Assembly (NCBI RefSeq): GCF_021147775.1
Contig: NZ_JAGTPK010000010.1
Coordinates: forward strand, 62,001 to 126,000
Direction of reading: 5' to 3'
Length of the DNA stretch: 64,000 nucleotides
Source: Pseudomonas californiensis
Lineage (GTDB): Bacteria; Pseudomonadota; Gammaproteobacteria; Pseudomonadales; Pseudomonadaceae
Shown: positions 19,117-29,601 of the stretch, piece by piece
Numbering within the stretch: position 1 is the stretch's first letter
How the letters are laid out: the number at the start of each line of letters is the position of its first letter
The notes under the pieces: model-generated
Seen by the model: only the letters and a program-made list of their open reading frames with translations
The model's database searches: none
Told to the model about the DNA's origin: nothing
Program-made: the position numbers and the translations under genes

Positions 19117-20001
19117 ATGGAATTACTGCTAAGCGCCCTGTTACTGATAGCAGCAGCATTCCTGCTGCTGACCAGGATAGCCCGGCAACGGCGCAACGAG
19201 CGCCTGGTGGCGCAGCGATTGAAAGGCCAGGTGATCCGCGAAAGCCGCATTGGAAGCTGGCTACGACTACTGGGTGATACAAGACTGGGCCAGCGCAGCA
19301 TCAGTCTGGATTCGGAAACACAAGTGCTGCTGAACCGTATCGGCTGGCGACGCGCCACCAAACGCTCTCTATATGCTGCCTGCCAGATTGGCGCCCCAGC
19401 CGGGTTGGTGGCCGTGGTGGTACTGGCACAAATAGTGTTTTTCAAAGACGCAGCGCACCCTATGATCGCTCCGATATTTGCGCTGGGTATTGGCTATATC
19501 CTGCCCAAAAGAGCATTGGCCGCCTACGCCAGACATCGCCAGAAACAGGTGGTCGTTGAAATATCAACATTTATCCCGCTGCTGCGCATCCTGTTCGAAT
19601 CTGGCATGGCCGTTGAGCAGGCACTTCGGGTGCTCAGCAGCGAGGCACGCGATCTGCTGCCGGTTTTGTCTGAAGAGATTCGGGTGATTCTGGTAAGGGT
19701 CGACTCAGGCCTGGAGCTGGGTGAGGAACTGCGTAAAACCGCTGCGCTGTTGGCGGTGGACGAGTTCAGCGATACCTGCGTGATTCTTAATCAACTGATA
19801 CACCAGGGCGGCGGCGCACTGAAATCACTGCTGGCCCTCAAGCAGTTGATTGATGACCGGCGCATGACCCGCCTACAGGAATACATCTCCAAAATGTCAG
19901 CCAAGATGTCGATGGTGATGATGGTGTTTCTATTCCCGGCGCTGCTCATCGTGCTGGCAGGCCCCAGTTTTACGGCTCTGACCAGAGCACTTGGCGGCTG
20001 A
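19117..20001 (+). CDS. tadC: Tad pilus inner-membrane platform protein TadC
   Basis: A 294-residue GspF-family protein, the second platform subunit. It begins with a TM (MELLLSALLLIAAAFLLLT), has two TMs near residues 90-130, the GspF domain (VVEISTFIPLLRILFESGMA and LDDxxx-type helices) and a final TM (MVMMVFLFPALLIVLAGPSF). The ATG at 19117 lies one base after the tadB stop, so the two are probably coupled. Confidence 0.9.
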   Translation: MELLLSALLLIAAAFLLLTRIARQRRNERLVAQRLKGQVIRESRIGSWLRLLGDTRLGQRSISLDSETQVLLNRIGWRRATKRSLYAACQIGAPAGLVAVVVLAQIVFFKDAAHPMIAPIFALGIGYILPKRALAAYARHRQKQVVVEISTFIPLLRILFESGMAVEQALRVLSSEARDLLPVLSEEIRVILVRVDSGLELGEELRKTAALLAVDEFSDTCVILNQLIHQGGGALKSLLALKQLIDDRRMTRLQEYISKMSAKMSMVMMVFLFPALLIVLAGPSFTALTRALGG

Positions 20002-20031
20002 ATGCCGATGCGATCAAAAGGAAGTCACGCA

Positions 20032-20784
20032 ATGAAAACAGTCATCACACTACTCGGGATTCTGCTGCTGAGCGGCTGCGCCAGTGACGGTAGCGCTCTG
20101 TGGATGCAGGGTTCAACGCAGGCAAGCAGTTGCCCCAAGCTGACCTCTGATCAGGAGTTTGCCCTGAACCTCGCCCAGAACATGGCCGATGAAGGTCGCC
20201 TGCATGCCAGCCTCGCCAACCTCGAAGGGCTGCCGGACACTTTGGGCGAAGTGCGTTTGCGCAAGGCGCGCGTTCTGCGTCTGCTGGGCAGTAACGAGGC
20301 CGAGCCGTTGTATCGCAGCCTGCTTGGCACGTGCCGGGCCGCCCAGGGCGAGCATGGTCTGGGCCAGTTGGCAGCGGCGCGAGGCGACAATGTGCAGGCC
20401 CAGCAACACCTGCTTCGGGCCAGCAAACTGGAGCCCACCGACGAAAAGATCCGTAACGATCTGGGCGTGGTGTACCTCAACCAACTCAAGCTTGAGCAGG
20501 CGCGTTTTCAATTCCTGACGGCCATGGAGCTCAAGCAGTCGGACACGCTGGCAGCGCTGAATCTGGTGACGCTGCTGATCTATCAGGACAACTGGACGCA
20601 AGCCGCCGAACTGGCCTCGCGGGCAAGCCTGACCCCGGAACAGATCACTGCCGCCACGGCCCGCGCCGAAAAACTCAAGCCCCATACCGCCGGGACCTCC
20701 GTCGCCAAGCCACAGGTGGCCGCAATGCTGGGTAAGGAAACGATTGAAAACCGTGCAGCAGAACCATCGGGAGCACGACCATGA
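20032..20784 (+). CDS. tadD: Tad pilus TPR lipoprotein TadD
   Basis: A 250-residue lipoprotein (LLLSGC, lipidated Cys16) with TPR-type repeats in the middle (for example KIRNDLGVVYLNQLKLEQAR). TadD is a pilotin-like or scaffolding factor for the Tad machine. The ATG at 20032 was chosen over 20002 because AAAGGAAG lies 8 nt upstream and the signal peptide starts there. It overlaps the next gene by 4 bp. Confidence 0.88.
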   Translation: MKTVITLLGILLLSGCASDGSALWMQGSTQASSCPKLTSDQEFALNLAQNMADEGRLHASLANLEGLPDTLGEVRLRKARVLRLLGSNEAEPLYRSLLGTCRAAQGEHGLGQLAAARGDNVQAQQHLLRASKLEPTDEKIRNDLGVVYLNQLKLEQARFQFLTAMELKQSDTLAALNLVTLLIYQDNWTQAAELASRASLTPEQITAATARAEKLKPHTAGTSVAKPQVAAMLGKETIENRAAEPSGARP

Positions 20785-21077
20785 AGCGCATGCTGATCAG
20801 CCGCACCTTGCTACTCGCCTTGTTGACCACCGTTTCAAGCACAGCGATGGCCGAGGAGCGCCGGGCCTCTGCCGAGCAGGGCCAGCACCCTGATCAAACG
20901 CAGACAGAAACGTGGCTACAAGTCCAGGCACGGGGTAATGCGGCCTCGCCCAAACAGCAAAGCAGCACTCCGGCCGAACGAGACCTTAGCCTGCAACGCT
21001 GGCTGGATACCTACAAGCATCCGATACCTCCATTCTACGAGCGGGAGACCGGTGGCAGCTTTTCATCCGAAAAGTAG
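20781..21077 (+). CDS. DUF3613-type exported protein at the end of the tad operon
   Basis: A 98-residue protein with a signal peptide (LLLALLTTVSSTAMAEE) and a hydrophilic mature part ending with the conserved-looking LQRWLDTYKHPIPPFYE. I recognise this as a DUF3613-type protein that is regularly the last gene of Pseudomonas tad clusters; its role is unknown. It overlaps tadD by ATGA. No prepilin peptidase or TadE/F/G minor pilin gene follows, so these must lie elsewhere if the pilus is made. Confidence 0.75.
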   Translation: MKRMLISRTLLLALLTTVSSTAMAEERRASAEQGQHPDQTQTETWLQVQARGNAASPKQQSSTPAERDLSLQRWLDTYKHPIPPFYERETGGSFSSEK

Positions 21078-21189
21078 GAGCGATCCCTCAGGGCGGTCCT
21101 GAAATCGGTCCTTACAAACCTCTTGCCAGCACAGCGCTGAACACTCCGTTATCATGCGCGAACTTTGTGCCCCGAGACTCTGGACTGCC

Positions 21190-22977
21190 ATGCGCCGTTT
21201 GCTATGCCTGATGCTGTTGATCCTGGCCTTGCCTGCCTCTGGCGCAAGCCTGCTGGACAGTCGTCCTGCCCCCACGCTGGGCGGTGCTGCGCTGGATAAC
21301 AGCAAAGACTTTCTGCCCGTGCGTCAGGCCTTCCAGCTGAGCCTGATCGAAACCACACCGCAGTCGATCAAATTGCGCTTCGTCGCCACCGAAGGCTATT
21401 ACCTGTATCGCCATCGCTTCCAGTTCCGCACCGAGCCTGCCGATATCGGCCTGGGCGCGGCGCAACTGCCCAAGGGCGAGCAGAAACACGACGAGTACTT
21501 TGGTGATGTAGAGGTCTACCACGGCATCCTCGATATCGATCTGCCCCGCAAGCCCGGTGAGGAAAGGCCTTTTACGCTGGCCGTCACCTATCAGGGTTGC
21601 GCCGACAAGGGCCTGTGCTACCCGCCTGAAACCGAACGGCTTGCCATAGGTGATGTAGCCGCGAGCCCGACCGGGACGTCAGCGGCGCCCACCGTCAAGG
21701 CAGGCTGGAACTGGAAAGAACTGGCGCTGTTTTTCCTCGCGGGCATCGGCCTGACATTCACTCCGTGTGTGCTGCCGATGCTGCCGATTCTGTCGGGCGT
21801 CGTGTTACGCGGTCAGGTCGGCGGTTTACGCGGCTTGAGTCTTTCCCTGGCCTACGTGCTGCCCATGGCCATATGTTTCGCGGTGCTGGGCGCCTTGATG
21901 GGCATGTTCGGTGCGAGCCTCAATCTGCAGGCTCGTCTGCAGTCGGCCTGGGTGCTGGTGCCTTTTTCGGCTTTCTTCGTGGTATTTGCGATCGCAATGT
22001 TCGGCGCATTCGAATTGAAGCTGCCTCAGGCGCTGAGCAATCGTCTGGATCGCATTGCAGGCAAGACCGAAGGCGGCTCTCTTTGGGGCGCTGCGGTATT
22101 GGGCGTGGTCTCCAGCCTGCTGGTCTCACCCTGCGTTTCGGCCCCGCTGGCCGGTGCGCTGCTGTACATCAGTGCCAGTGGTGATGCGCTCGGCGGCGCC
22201 CTGAAGCTCTTCGCGCTCGGCCTGGGCATGGGCGCGCCGCTGCTGCTGGTGGCAACAGGCGGCGCAGCCTGGCTGCCGAAAAGCGGGCCTTGGCTGGTCA
22301 CCGTCAAGAACGCCATCGGTGTGCTGCTGTTGGCGCTGGCTATCGGCCTGCTCAGTCGCGTGTTGCCGGGGCAGATCACACTGCTGCTGGTCGGGCTGCT
22401 GAGTGCTGGTGTCGCGCTGTTCATGGGCACGCTGGAATTCACCGACAAAACATCTCGTCAAAAACTCGCTCAGCTCCTCGGCCTGGTCCTGCTGGTCTAC
22501 GCTCTTGCCTGCTGGTACGGCGCATTGACTGGCCAGACTGATCCGACACGCCCGTTGGGCCGCGCACAAACAACCACCAATGTCGCAACGGTAGCGTCAT
22601 CGACAGCATCACAATGGCAAACGATCACCTCCGCCGCTGAGCTTGATCGTGTTCTGGCCGAGGCAAGAACTGCCGGTGTGCCGTTGCTGCTCGACTGGTA
22701 TGCCGACTGGTGCATCAGTTGCAAGGTCATTGAGCATGAAGTCCTGCCGGACCCGGCCGTGGTGGACAGGCTGGCAGGCTATCGCCTGATCAGGTTCGAC
22801 ATGACTGAAAGCAATGCAGAGCAGCGCGCCTTGCTGGATCGCTACAAACTGTTCGGCCCTCCGGCATTGCTGTTCTTCAGTAAAAACGGAGAAGAACTGG
22901 CAAACGTGCGGGTAGTGGGAGAAATCGACGCTGCGGCGTTGGTTGACCACCTGAACAAGGTAAATGACCAAATCTAG
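21190..22977 (+). CDS. dsbD: Thiol:disulfide interchange protein DsbD
   Basis: A 595-residue inner-membrane reductase that passes electrons from cytoplasmic thioredoxin to periplasmic DsbC/DsbG and cytochrome c maturation proteins. A signal peptide is followed by the periplasmic alpha domain (GCADKGLCYPP), eight TM segments with the two reactive cysteines in FTPCVLPML and SPCVSAPLAGALL, and a C-terminal thioredoxin-like gamma domain with WCISCK. All three Cys pairs are present. ATG 21190 was chosen because it gives the signal peptide MRRLLCLMLLILALPASG. Confidence 0.95.
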   Translation: MRRLLCLMLLILALPASGASLLDSRPAPTLGGAALDNSKDFLPVRQAFQLSLIETTPQSIKLRFVATEGYYLYRHRFQFRTEPADIGLGAAQLPKGEQKHDEYFGDVEVYHGILDIDLPRKPGEERPFTLAVTYQGCADKGLCYPPETERLAIGDVAASPTGTSAAPTVKAGWNWKELALFFLAGIGLTFTPCVLPMLPILSGVVLRGQVGGLRGLSLSLAYVLPMAICFAVLGALMGMFGASLNLQARLQSAWVLVPFSAFFVVFAIAMFGAFELKLPQALSNRLDRIAGKTEGGSLWGAAVLGVVSSLLVSPCVSAPLAGALLYISASGDALGGALKLFALGLGMGAPLLLVATGGAAWLPKSGPWLVTVKNAIGVLLLALAIGLLSRVLPGQITLLLVGLLSAGVALFMGTLEFTDKTSRQKLAQLLGLVLLVYALACWYGALTGQTDPTRPLGRAQTTTNVATVASSTASQWQTITSAAELDRVLAEARTAGVPLLLDWYADWCISCKVIEHEVLPDPAVVDRLAGYRLIRFDMTESNAEQRALLDRYKLFGPPALLFFSKNGEELANVRVVGEIDAAALVDHLNKVNDQI

Positions 22978-23105
22978 ACGTGGAGTCACAAACTTTGCGC
23001 GATCATCGCTCATCGTGCTGGCTATTGCAGTTAACTGGACAGTCCATTGCCCTTCCGGCATAGTCGCCGGGCGTAAACGCTCGCAGACAATAAAAGGAAT
23101 GCACA

Positions 23106-23558
23106 ATGGCGACTATCCTGGTCCTTCACGGCCCTAACCTGAACCTGCTGGGCACTCGGGAACCCGGTGTCTACGGCACCATTACCCTGCCCCAGATCAA
23201 CCAGGACCTGGAACAGCGCGCCCGTGATGCCGGGCACCATTTGATGTACCTGCAAAGCAACGCCGAGTACGAATTGATCGACCGCATTCACGCTGCCCGC
23301 GATGAAGGCGTGGACTTTATTTTGATCAATCCGGCTGCTTTTACGCACACAAGTGTCGCAATACGTGACGCGCTGATGGGAGTGAGCATCCCATTCATCG
23401 AAGTGCATTTGTCAAACGTGCACAAACGCGAAGCTTTCCGCCATCACTCCTACTTTTCCGATGTTGCTGTAGGAGTGATCTGCGGCCTTGGCGCCAGCGG
23501 TTACCGACTGGCCCTGGAGGCCGCCCTGGAACAACTGGCCGTGAATGCCAGACCATGA
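23106..23558 (+). CDS. aroQ: Type II 3-dehydroquinate dehydratase
   Basis: A 150-residue enzyme converting 3-dehydroquinate to 3-dehydroshikimate in the aromatic amino acid pathway. The N-terminal signature [18 protein letters not shown] carries the catalytic loop Arg and Tyr23; [17 protein letters not shown] and [18 protein letters not shown] are the other family blocks. Length is normal for the dodecameric class II enzyme. The gene lies upstream of accBC, as in many gammaproteobacteria. Confidence 0.96.
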   Translation: MATILVLHGPNLNLLGTREPGVYGTITLPQINQDLEQRARDAGHHLMYLQSNAEYELIDRIHAARDEGVDFILINPAAFTHTSVAIRDALMGVSIPFIEVHLSNVHKREAFRHHSYFSDVAVGVICGLGASGYRLALEAALEQLAVNARP

Positions 23559-23634
23559 ATGGTGCAGCAAAATACTGACCACGTGGCCTGAACCGGCTGC
23601 CAAACCTGACAGACCCTTTGGGAGTTGATGATTA

Positions 23635-24090
23635 ATGGATATTCGTAAAGTCAAGAAACTGATCGAGTTGCTGGAAGAGTCTGGCATCGACGAACTGGAA
23701 ATTCGTGAAGGCGAAGAGTCGGTACGCATCAGCCGTCACAGCAAGACTCCAGCACAGCCGTATTACGCGCCTGCCCCGGTTGCAGCGCCAGTTGCTGCAC
23801 CTGCTCCGGCCGCCGCTCCGGTTGCTGCCGAAGCACCATCGGCTCCGAAACTGAACGGCCACGTCGTCAAATCGCCAATGGTCGGCACGTTCTACCGTAC
23901 CCCGGCGCCTACTTCGCCTGCATTTGTCGAAGTTGGCCAGACCGTGAAGAAAGGCGACACCATCTGCATCGTCGAAGCGATGAAAATGATGAACCACATC
24001 CAGGCAGAAGCCAGCGGCGTGATCGAATCCATCCTGGTAGAAAACGGTCAGCCGGTTGAGTTCGACCAGCCGCTGTTCACTATCGTTTGA
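23635..24090 (+). CDS. accB: Biotin carboxyl carrier protein of acetyl-CoA carboxylase
   Basis: A 151-residue carrier with an N-terminal helix region, an Ala/Pro-rich flexible linker (residues about 41-66) and the C-terminal biotinyl domain with EAMKM, biotinylated on Lys117. It presents biotin to AccC and the AccAD carboxyltransferase for malonyl-CoA synthesis. GGGAG lies upstream of the ATG. It is followed by accC after 17 nt. Confidence 0.97.
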   Translation: MDIRKVKKLIELLEESGIDELEIREGEESVRISRHSKTPAQPYYAPAPVAAPVAAPAPAAAPVAAEAPSAPKLNGHVVKSPMVGTFYRTPAPTSPAFVEVGQTVKKGDTICIVEAMKMMNHIQAEASGVIESILVENGQPVEFDQPLFTIV

Positions 24091-24107
24091 ACCGGGGAGA
24101 GCCTGCG

Positions 24108-25451
24108 ATGTTGGAAAAAGTTCTGATCGCCAACCGCGGCGAAATTGCCTTGCGCATCTTGCGTGCCTGTAAAGAACTGGGCATCAAGACCGTCGCTGTA
24201 CACTCCACGGCAGATCGCGAGTTGATGCACCTGGGGCTGGCGGACGAAACCGTCTGCATCGGCCCGGCGCCCGCCAACCTGTCTTACCTGAACATTCCGG
24301 CGATCATCTCGGCCGCCGAAGTGACCGGTGCCACGGCAATCCACCCTGGCTATGGCTTCCTGGCTGAAAACGCTGACTTCGCCGAACAGGTCGAAAAATC
24401 AGGCTTCGCCTTCATCGGCCCGAAAGCTGACACCATTCGCCTGATGGGCGACAAGGTATCGGCCAAGGACGCCATGAAGCGCGCCAGCGTGCCAACTGTT
24501 CCAGGTTCCGACGGCCCGTTGCCGGAAGACGAAGAAACCGCGTTGCGCATCGGCCGCGAAGTCGGCTATCCGGTGATCATCAAGGCCGCCGGTGGCGGTG
24601 GTGGTCGCGGCATGCGTGTTGTGCACCGTGAAGAAGACCTGATCGAAGCGGCCGCCCAGACCCGTGCCGAAGCGGCCGCCTGGTTCAGCAACCCGATGGT
24701 CTACCTGGAAAAGTACCTGACCAACCCGCGTCACGTGGAAGTCCAGGTCATTTCCGACGGCCAGGGCCAGGCGATTCATCTGGGCGACCGTGACTGCTCG
24801 TTGCAGCGCCGTCACCAGAAGGTGCTGGAAGAAGCACCGGCACCGTTCATCGATGAAGAAGCACGCGCCAAAGTGCTGGCCAGTTGCGTCAAGGCCTGCA
24901 TCGACATCGGCTATCGCGGCGCGGGTACGTTCGAGTTCCTGTACGAGAACGGCAGCTTCTACTTCATCGAGATGAACACCCGTGTTCAGGTGGAGCACCC
25001 GGTTTCGGAAATGGTCACCGGCATCGACATCGTCAAGGAGATGCTCAGCATCGCCGCTGGCAACAAGCTGTCGTTCACTCAGGATGACGTAGTGATCAAG
25101 GGCCATTCCCTGGAATGCCGGATCAACGCTGAAGACCCGAAAACCTTCGTTCCGAGCCCCGGCCTGGTCAAGCACTTCCATGCTCCGGGCGGCAACGGCG
25201 TACGTGTCGACTCGCACCTGTACAGTGGCTACAAGGTACCGTCGAACTACGACTCGCTGATCGGCAAGGTGATCACCTGGGGCGCGACCCGCGAAGAAGC
25301 CATGGCACGCATGCGCAATGCTCTGGATGAAATTGTGGTTGACGGGATCAAGACCAACATCCCGTTGCATCGTGATCTGACCCGTGATGAAGGCTTCTGC
25401 GAAGGCGGCGTCAACATCCACTACCTGGAACATAAACTGGCTAATCAATAA
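24108..25451 (+). CDS. accC: Biotin carboxylase subunit of acetyl-CoA carboxylase
   Basis: A 447-residue ATP-grasp enzyme that carboxylates the biotin on AccB. It begins with [19 protein letters not shown], has the Gly-rich loop [11 protein letters not shown] and the active-site block [20 protein letters not shown]. Length is standard. The ATG at 24108 is preceded by GGGGAGAG. It forms an operon with accB and is closed by a hairpin at 25471. Confidence 0.97.
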   Translation: MLEKVLIANRGEIALRILRACKELGIKTVAVHSTADRELMHLGLADETVCIGPAPANLSYLNIPAIISAAEVTGATAIHPGYGFLAENADFAEQVEKSGFAFIGPKADTIRLMGDKVSAKDAMKRASVPTVPGSDGPLPEDEETALRIGREVGYPVIIKAAGGGGGRGMRVVHREEDLIEAAAQTRAEAAAWFSNPMVYLEKYLTNPRHVEVQVISDGQGQAIHLGDRDCSLQRRHQKVLEEAPAPFIDEEARAKVLASCVKACIDIGYRGAGTFEFLYENGSFYFIEMNTRVQVEHPVSEMVTGIDIVKEMLSIAAGNKLSFTQDDVVIKGHSLECRINAEDPKTFVPSPGLVKHFHAPGGNGVRVDSHLYSGYKVPSNYDSLIGKVITWGATREEAMARMRNALDEIVVDGIKTNIPLHRDLTRDEGFCEGGVNIHYLEHKLANQ

Positions 25452-25470
25452 GCCAGCCTGTTGCAGAACG

Positions 25471-25502
25471 ACAAAGCCGCAGTGACGCGGCTTTGTTGTT
25501 TG
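25471..25502 (+). terminator. Rho-independent terminator of accBC
   Basis: A perfect 10-bp stem ACAAAGCCGC / GCGGCTTTGT with a 6-nt loop is followed by the U-rich tail TGTTTG, 20 nt after the accC stop. Confidence 0.8.
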
Positions 25503-25577
25503 CAGCGCATAGCAGTAAACTTGCCCGCTTCCTGCGGCCAAGATCCGCACCTCTTTTAGAATCGAAGGTAATCCGCC

Positions 25578-26456
25578 ATGCCTTGGCTGCAAGTCCGTCT
25601 CGCCATCAGCCCAGAACAAGCCGAAACCTACGAAGACGCGCTTCTCGAAGTCGGCGCTGTGTCCGTGACCTTCATGGACGCCGAAGATCAGCCGATTTTC
25701 GAACCCGAACTCAACACCACGCCGCTGTGGACGCACACCCACCTGCTCGCCCTCTTCGAAGCCGACACGGACGCTGATATGGCATTGGCGCACCTGCGCC
25801 TGCTGACCGACGCCGAGCTGCCCGAGCACACCGCCGAGGTGATCGAGGATCAGGACTGGGAACGCAGCTGGATGGACAACTTTCAGCCGATGCGCTTCGG
25901 CCAGCGTCTGTGGATTGTCCCCAGCTGGCATGCAGCGCCAGAGCCCGAAGCCGTGAACCTGCTGCTCGATCCGGGCCTCGCATTCGGCACCGGCACACAC
26001 CCGACTACCGCATTGTGCCTCGAATGGCTGGACGGCCAGGCGCTGGAAGGCTGTACCGTGCTGGATTTTGGTTGCGGTTCGGGCATTCTGGCCATTGCTG
26101 CACTGTTGCTGGGCGCGGAACAGGCTGTGGGCACCGATATCGATGTGCAGGCGCTTGAAGCCTCGCGCGACAACGCCGGGCGCAACAACATCGCCGAGCA
26201 ACGTTTTCCGCTGTACCTGCCTGAAGACCTGCCTCGCCAACCTGCCGACGTACTGGTCGCCAATATCCTGGCCGGCCCTCTGGTTTCGCTGGCGCCGCAA
26301 TTGGCAACACTGGTCAAGACCGGCGGCCGCCTGGCACTGTCCGGGATTCTTGCCGAACAGGGCGAAGAGGTGGCAGCTGCCTATGCTGCTACATTCGATC
26401 TGGACCCGATCGCCAACCGTGATGGCTGGGTACGCATCACGGGCCGTCGCCGTTAA
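25578..26456 (+). CDS. prmA: Ribosomal protein L11 methyltransferase
   Basis: A 292-residue SAM-dependent enzyme that trimethylates ribosomal protein L11. The N-terminal substrate domain ([20 protein letters not shown]) is followed by the Rossmann domain with [20 protein letters not shown] as SAM motif I and NILAGPL as the post-motif. Length is normal. The next gene starts 24 nt later on the same strand. Confidence 0.95.
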   Translation: MPWLQVRLAISPEQAETYEDALLEVGAVSVTFMDAEDQPIFEPELNTTPLWTHTHLLALFEADTDADMALAHLRLLTDAELPEHTAEVIEDQDWERSWMDNFQPMRFGQRLWIVPSWHAAPEPEAVNLLLDPGLAFGTGTHPTTALCLEWLDGQALEGCTVLDFGCGSGILAIAALLLGAEQAVGTDIDVQALEASRDNAGRNNIAEQRFPLYLPEDLPRQPADVLVANILAGPLVSLAPQLATLVKTGGRLALSGILAEQGEEVAAAYAATFDLDPIANRDGWVRITGRRR

Positions 26457-26480
26457 CCGCCGCCTCTACCGGACCGCAGC

Positions 26481-27872
26481 ATGACCGACAGCTTCGTTAC
26501 CCAGTGCCCTCACTGCCAGACCAGTTTCAGAGTCAGCCACGCCCAATTGAGCGTGGCCCGTGGCGTGGTCCGTTGCGGAGCCTGCCTGCAGGTTTTCAAC
26601 GCAGCCAGACAACTGCTGGAGCAGCGCGCGACTGAAGAGACCTCACAGGCTCCACTGCAAACCGGATCATCTGCCGCCGAGCCCATAGAGGTCATGCCGC
26701 CGACAGCGGCTCCAGCCGCTGACGTGATTCACCAGGCGCCTGCTCAAATCGTTCCGCCAGTGGCGCCGTTGCCGGTGGCTCATACAGCACCCGAGCCCAA
26801 ACCCCTGCCGTCGCCTGCGCCAAAAGCGGAAGAGGATGATCCCTGGCAGGTCAGTGAACTGGACCTGGACAACATGGACCTGGACGAGGAACTGGCGAGG
26901 CTTGAACGGCGCGAAACCCGGCAGCCCGAGAGGTTCGGACGTCCGCACACGGCCAGCCATACCGGTGAAGATTCGCTGAGCGCGCGCCGTGACACGGCGC
27001 AGACCGACGAGGCCGCCTGGGTCGACACGCTGCACAACGATGACGTCAATCACCTGCCCGAGCTGCAAGCCGAGGTGATCGACGATCCAGAACCGATTCA
27101 CGACGACCTTGAGAACCCTTCGGACAACGATCGCACCGAACCTTCGCTGTCTCTGATCAGCGAGCCGGTTGACGACGAGCCGATGGCTCCGACAATCAGC
27201 TCGCGCAAGCCTCTGACGACTGAAAAAGTCGAACGCTGGTCGGCGGTGGACGACGAGCCGGACGAAGACGACGAGCCCGAGCCCGAGCCACGCGGCAAGC
27301 GTGCCCGCAACGAACCGGCTGTCCGTGATCAGGCACTGCTGGATCTGACCGATGACCCATTGCAACTGGATTGGCAGCGCCCCAAACCAAGATGGGGCCG
27401 TCGTCTGGTCTGGGGTTTGCTGGTTCTGATCGCGCTGGCTGGCCTGGCGACTCAGTACATCTGGTACCACTTCGATCAGTTGGCCCGTCAGGACCAGTAC
27501 CGGCCGCTGTTCCAGCAAGTCTGCCCGCAGATAGGCTGCAAGGTGCCGTCCAAAGTGGAAATCTCCCTGTTGCGCAGCAGCAATCTGGTGGTGCGCAGCC
27601 ATCCCGAGTTTCAGGGTGCTCTGGTGGTGGACGCAATCATCTACAACCGCGCCCCGTTCTCTCAGCCATTTCCCCTTCTGGAACTGCGTTTTGCCGATAC
27701 CAGCGGTCAGCTGATCGCCAGTCGTCGGTTCAAGCCCAGCGAATACCTGAGCGGCGAAATGGCAGGCAAGGAAGAGATGCCACCCCAGACGCCGATTCAC
27801 ATTGCACTCGACATCCTTGATCCCGGCGCCAAAGCCGTCAATTACAGCCTCAACTTCCGCTCGCCCGAGTGA
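26481..27872 (+). CDS. Zinc-ribbon DUF3426 membrane protein
   Basis: A 463-residue protein with an N-terminal MJ0042-type zinc ribbon (CPHC at 9-12 and CGAC at 32-35), a long acidic, low-complexity cytoplasmic linker (residues about 45-285, with runs such as DDEPDEDDEPEPEP), one TM (LVWGLLVLIALAGLATQYIW, about 311-330) and a C-terminal DUF3426 periplasmic domain with VCPQIGCKVP. Its place between prmA and dusB-fis is conserved in Pseudomonas; the function is unknown to me. Confidence 0.85.
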   Translation: MTDSFVTQCPHCQTSFRVSHAQLSVARGVVRCGACLQVFNAARQLLEQRATEETSQAPLQTGSSAAEPIEVMPPTAAPAADVIHQAPAQIVPPVAPLPVAHTAPEPKPLPSPAPKAEEDDPWQVSELDLDNMDLDEELARLERRETRQPERFGRPHTASHTGEDSLSARRDTAQTDEAAWVDTLHNDDVNHLPELQAEVIDDPEPIHDDLENPSDNDRTEPSLSLISEPVDDEPMAPTISSRKPLTTEKVERWSAVDDEPDEDDEPEPEPRGKRARNEPAVRDQALLDLTDDPLQLDWQRPKPRWGRRLVWGLLVLIALAGLATQYIWYHFDQLARQDQYRPLFQQVCPQIGCKVPSKVEISLLRSSNLVVRSHPEFQGALVVDAIIYNRAPFSQPFPLLELRFADTSGQLIASRRFKPSEYLSGEMAGKEEMPPQTPIHIALDILDPGAKAVNYSLNFRSPE

Positions 27873-28187
27873 ACGCTCTGCAATCGCACACACCGCCCCA
27901 AAAACCGTCCTGATATCGCTCTTTACGCGATGATTACAGCAGGATCGGTGAAGTTCCGGTAATAGAGGCACTGGATTGCCCCCTTTACGACCTGAAAACA
28001 ACTGTTCAGATTTTATCCAATTCAGCCTTTATCCAGTCATCGAGAGCGGGTATCATGCCCACCCTTTTTTCAAACTCTCGGTTCGATCTGACGGTTGCGC
28101 AAGCGGCTGACTGGGCGGGCCGTCGCAGACCGTGTGAAACGGTATTACACGGCCTGTGGATGATTCGGCCCCACGATAGGTAAAGCT
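27873..28187. promoter_or_regulatory. dusB-fis upstream region
   Basis: 315 nt without a gene. The middle is AT-rich. A possible sigma-70 promoter has TTTATC at 28028-28033, a 17-nt spacer and TATCAT at 28051-28056 preceded by CGGG. The leader then contains a small hairpin CCGTGT/ACACGG (28130-28152). In enterics the dus-fis promoter is growth-rate controlled; whether that holds here is inference. Confidence 0.45.
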
Positions 28188-29201
28188 ATGTCGGCGGTAC
28201 GCATCGGCCCATACACAGTGCATAACGGCTTGATTCTCGCCCCGATGGCGGGTGTCACCGATCAGCCCTTCCGTCAGCTGTGCCGACAACTTGGCGCAGG
28301 TCTGGTTGTGTCGGAGATGGTCACCAGTGACATGAGCCTCTGGAACAGTCGCAAGTCGCGTCTGCGCATGATCCACGAAGGTGATCCCGAGCCACGCTCG
28401 GTACAGATCGCCGGTGGTGACCCGCAGATGCTGGCGGACGCAGCGCGTGCCAATGTCGAACTGGGTGCCCAGATCATCGACATCAACATGGGCTGTCCGG
28501 CCAAGAAGGTCTGCAACAAGGCGGCAGGTTCAGCGCTGCTGAAAGACGAACAACTGGTGAACGAGATCCTGCAGGCAGTGGTTGCCGCAGTCGATGTGCC
28601 GGTCACCCTGAAGATTCGCACAGGCTGGGACAGGGATAACAAAAACGGTCTGACGGTCGCAAAGATCGCCGAGCAGGCCGGCATCCAGGCCCTGGCGGTC
28701 CACGGGCGGACCCGGGCCGACCTTTACACGGGTGAAGCCGAGTACGACACGATTGCCGCGATCAAGCAGGCGGTGTCGATTCCGGTGTTTGCCAATGGCG
28801 ACATAGATTCACCCGAAAAAGCCCGGCACGTGCTGCACGCCACAGGGGCGGACGGATTATTGATTGGCAGGGCGGCCCAGGGGCGGCCATGGATTTTTCG
28901 CGAGATCGAACACTACCTGAACACCGGAGAAACATTGCCCGCTCTGGGGCTGAATGAAGTGGAACGTATTCTGCTAGAGCATCTGGCAGCGCTCCATGTT
29001 TTCTACGGGGACGTGATGGGCGTGCGAATTGCACGCAAGCACACAGGTTGGTATCTCGCAACCCTGCCGGGCGCCAGGGAGTTCCGCGCCCACTTCAATC
29101 GTTTGCAAGATACGGAAGCACAGTGCGCCAACATCCGGGAGTTCTTCAGCCAAGGCTGGAAGGGCCCGGATAACGAGAATGATAAAGAGGTGGCCGCATG
29201 A
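28188..29201 (+). CDS. dusB: tRNA-dihydrouridine synthase B
   Basis: A 337-residue FMN enzyme reducing specific uridines in the tRNA D-loop. It shows the FMN barrel start [17 protein letters not shown], catalytic Cys103 in [10 protein letters not shown] and the barrel motif [17 protein letters not shown]. Length is normal. Its stop overlaps the fis start (ATGA), the conserved dusB-fis operon of gammaproteobacteria. Confidence 0.96.
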   Translation: MSAVRIGPYTVHNGLILAPMAGVTDQPFRQLCRQLGAGLVVSEMVTSDMSLWNSRKSRLRMIHEGDPEPRSVQIAGGDPQMLADAARANVELGAQIIDINMGCPAKKVCNKAAGSALLKDEQLVNEILQAVVAAVDVPVTLKIRTGWDRDNKNGLTVAKIAEQAGIQALAVHGRTRADLYTGEAEYDTIAAIKQAVSIPVFANGDIDSPEKARHVLHATGADGLLIGRAAQGRPWIFREIEHYLNTGETLPALGLNEVERILLEHLAALHVFYGDVMGVRIARKHTGWYLATLPGAREFRAHFNRLQDTEAQCANIREFFSQGWKGPDNENDKEVAA

Positions 29202-29518
29202 CGATGATGACCGAGACTTTAGTGAGTGGAACAACACCCGTGAGCGACAACGTCAATTTGAAACAGCACCTCAACACGCCAAGCGAAGAGGGCCAGACCC
29301 TGCGCGGAAGTGTCGAAAAGGCGCTGCACAATTATTTCGCCCACCTCGAAGGCGCATCCGTCACTGACGTCTACAACCTGGTGTTGTCGGAAGTCGAGGC
29401 TCCGCTTCTGGAAAGCGTGATGAACTACGTCAAGGGCAACCAGACGAAGGCTTCCGAGCTGCTGGGCCTCAATCGCGGCACGCTGCGCAAGAAACTCAAA
29501 CAGTACGATCTGCTTTAG
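29198..29518 (+). CDS. fis: DNA-binding protein Fis
   Basis: A 106-residue nucleoid protein and regulator of rRNA, virulence and recombination. The C-terminal helix-turn-helix reads [20 protein letters not shown], and the core [20 protein letters not shown] is typical of Pseudomonas Fis. It is coupled to dusB by a 4-bp overlap and ends before a strong terminator. Confidence 0.96.
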   Translation: MTMMTETLVSGTTPVSDNVNLKQHLNTPSEEGQTLRGSVEKALHNYFAHLEGASVTDVYNLVLSEVEAPLLESVMNYVKGNQTKASELLGLNRGTLRKKLKQYDLL

Positions 29519-29535
29519 GCATTCAAAACAGAAAA

Positions 29536-29569
29536 GGCGACCCACCTTGTATAGCGGTCGCCTTTTTTT
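29536..29569 (+). terminator. Rho-independent terminator of dusB-fis
   Basis: A 7-bp stem GGCGACC / GGTCGCC with a 13-nt loop is followed directly by seven T, 17 nt after the fis stop. Confidence 0.88.
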
Positions 29570-29601
29570 GCTGACTTCTTTTGCTTTTGATGGAAATTGA
29601 G

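Noticed and set aside
24399..26300. A 633-codon minus-strand frame across accC and prmA
   Set aside because: It spans two well-identified genes and an intergenic terminator; composition is that of a shadow frame.
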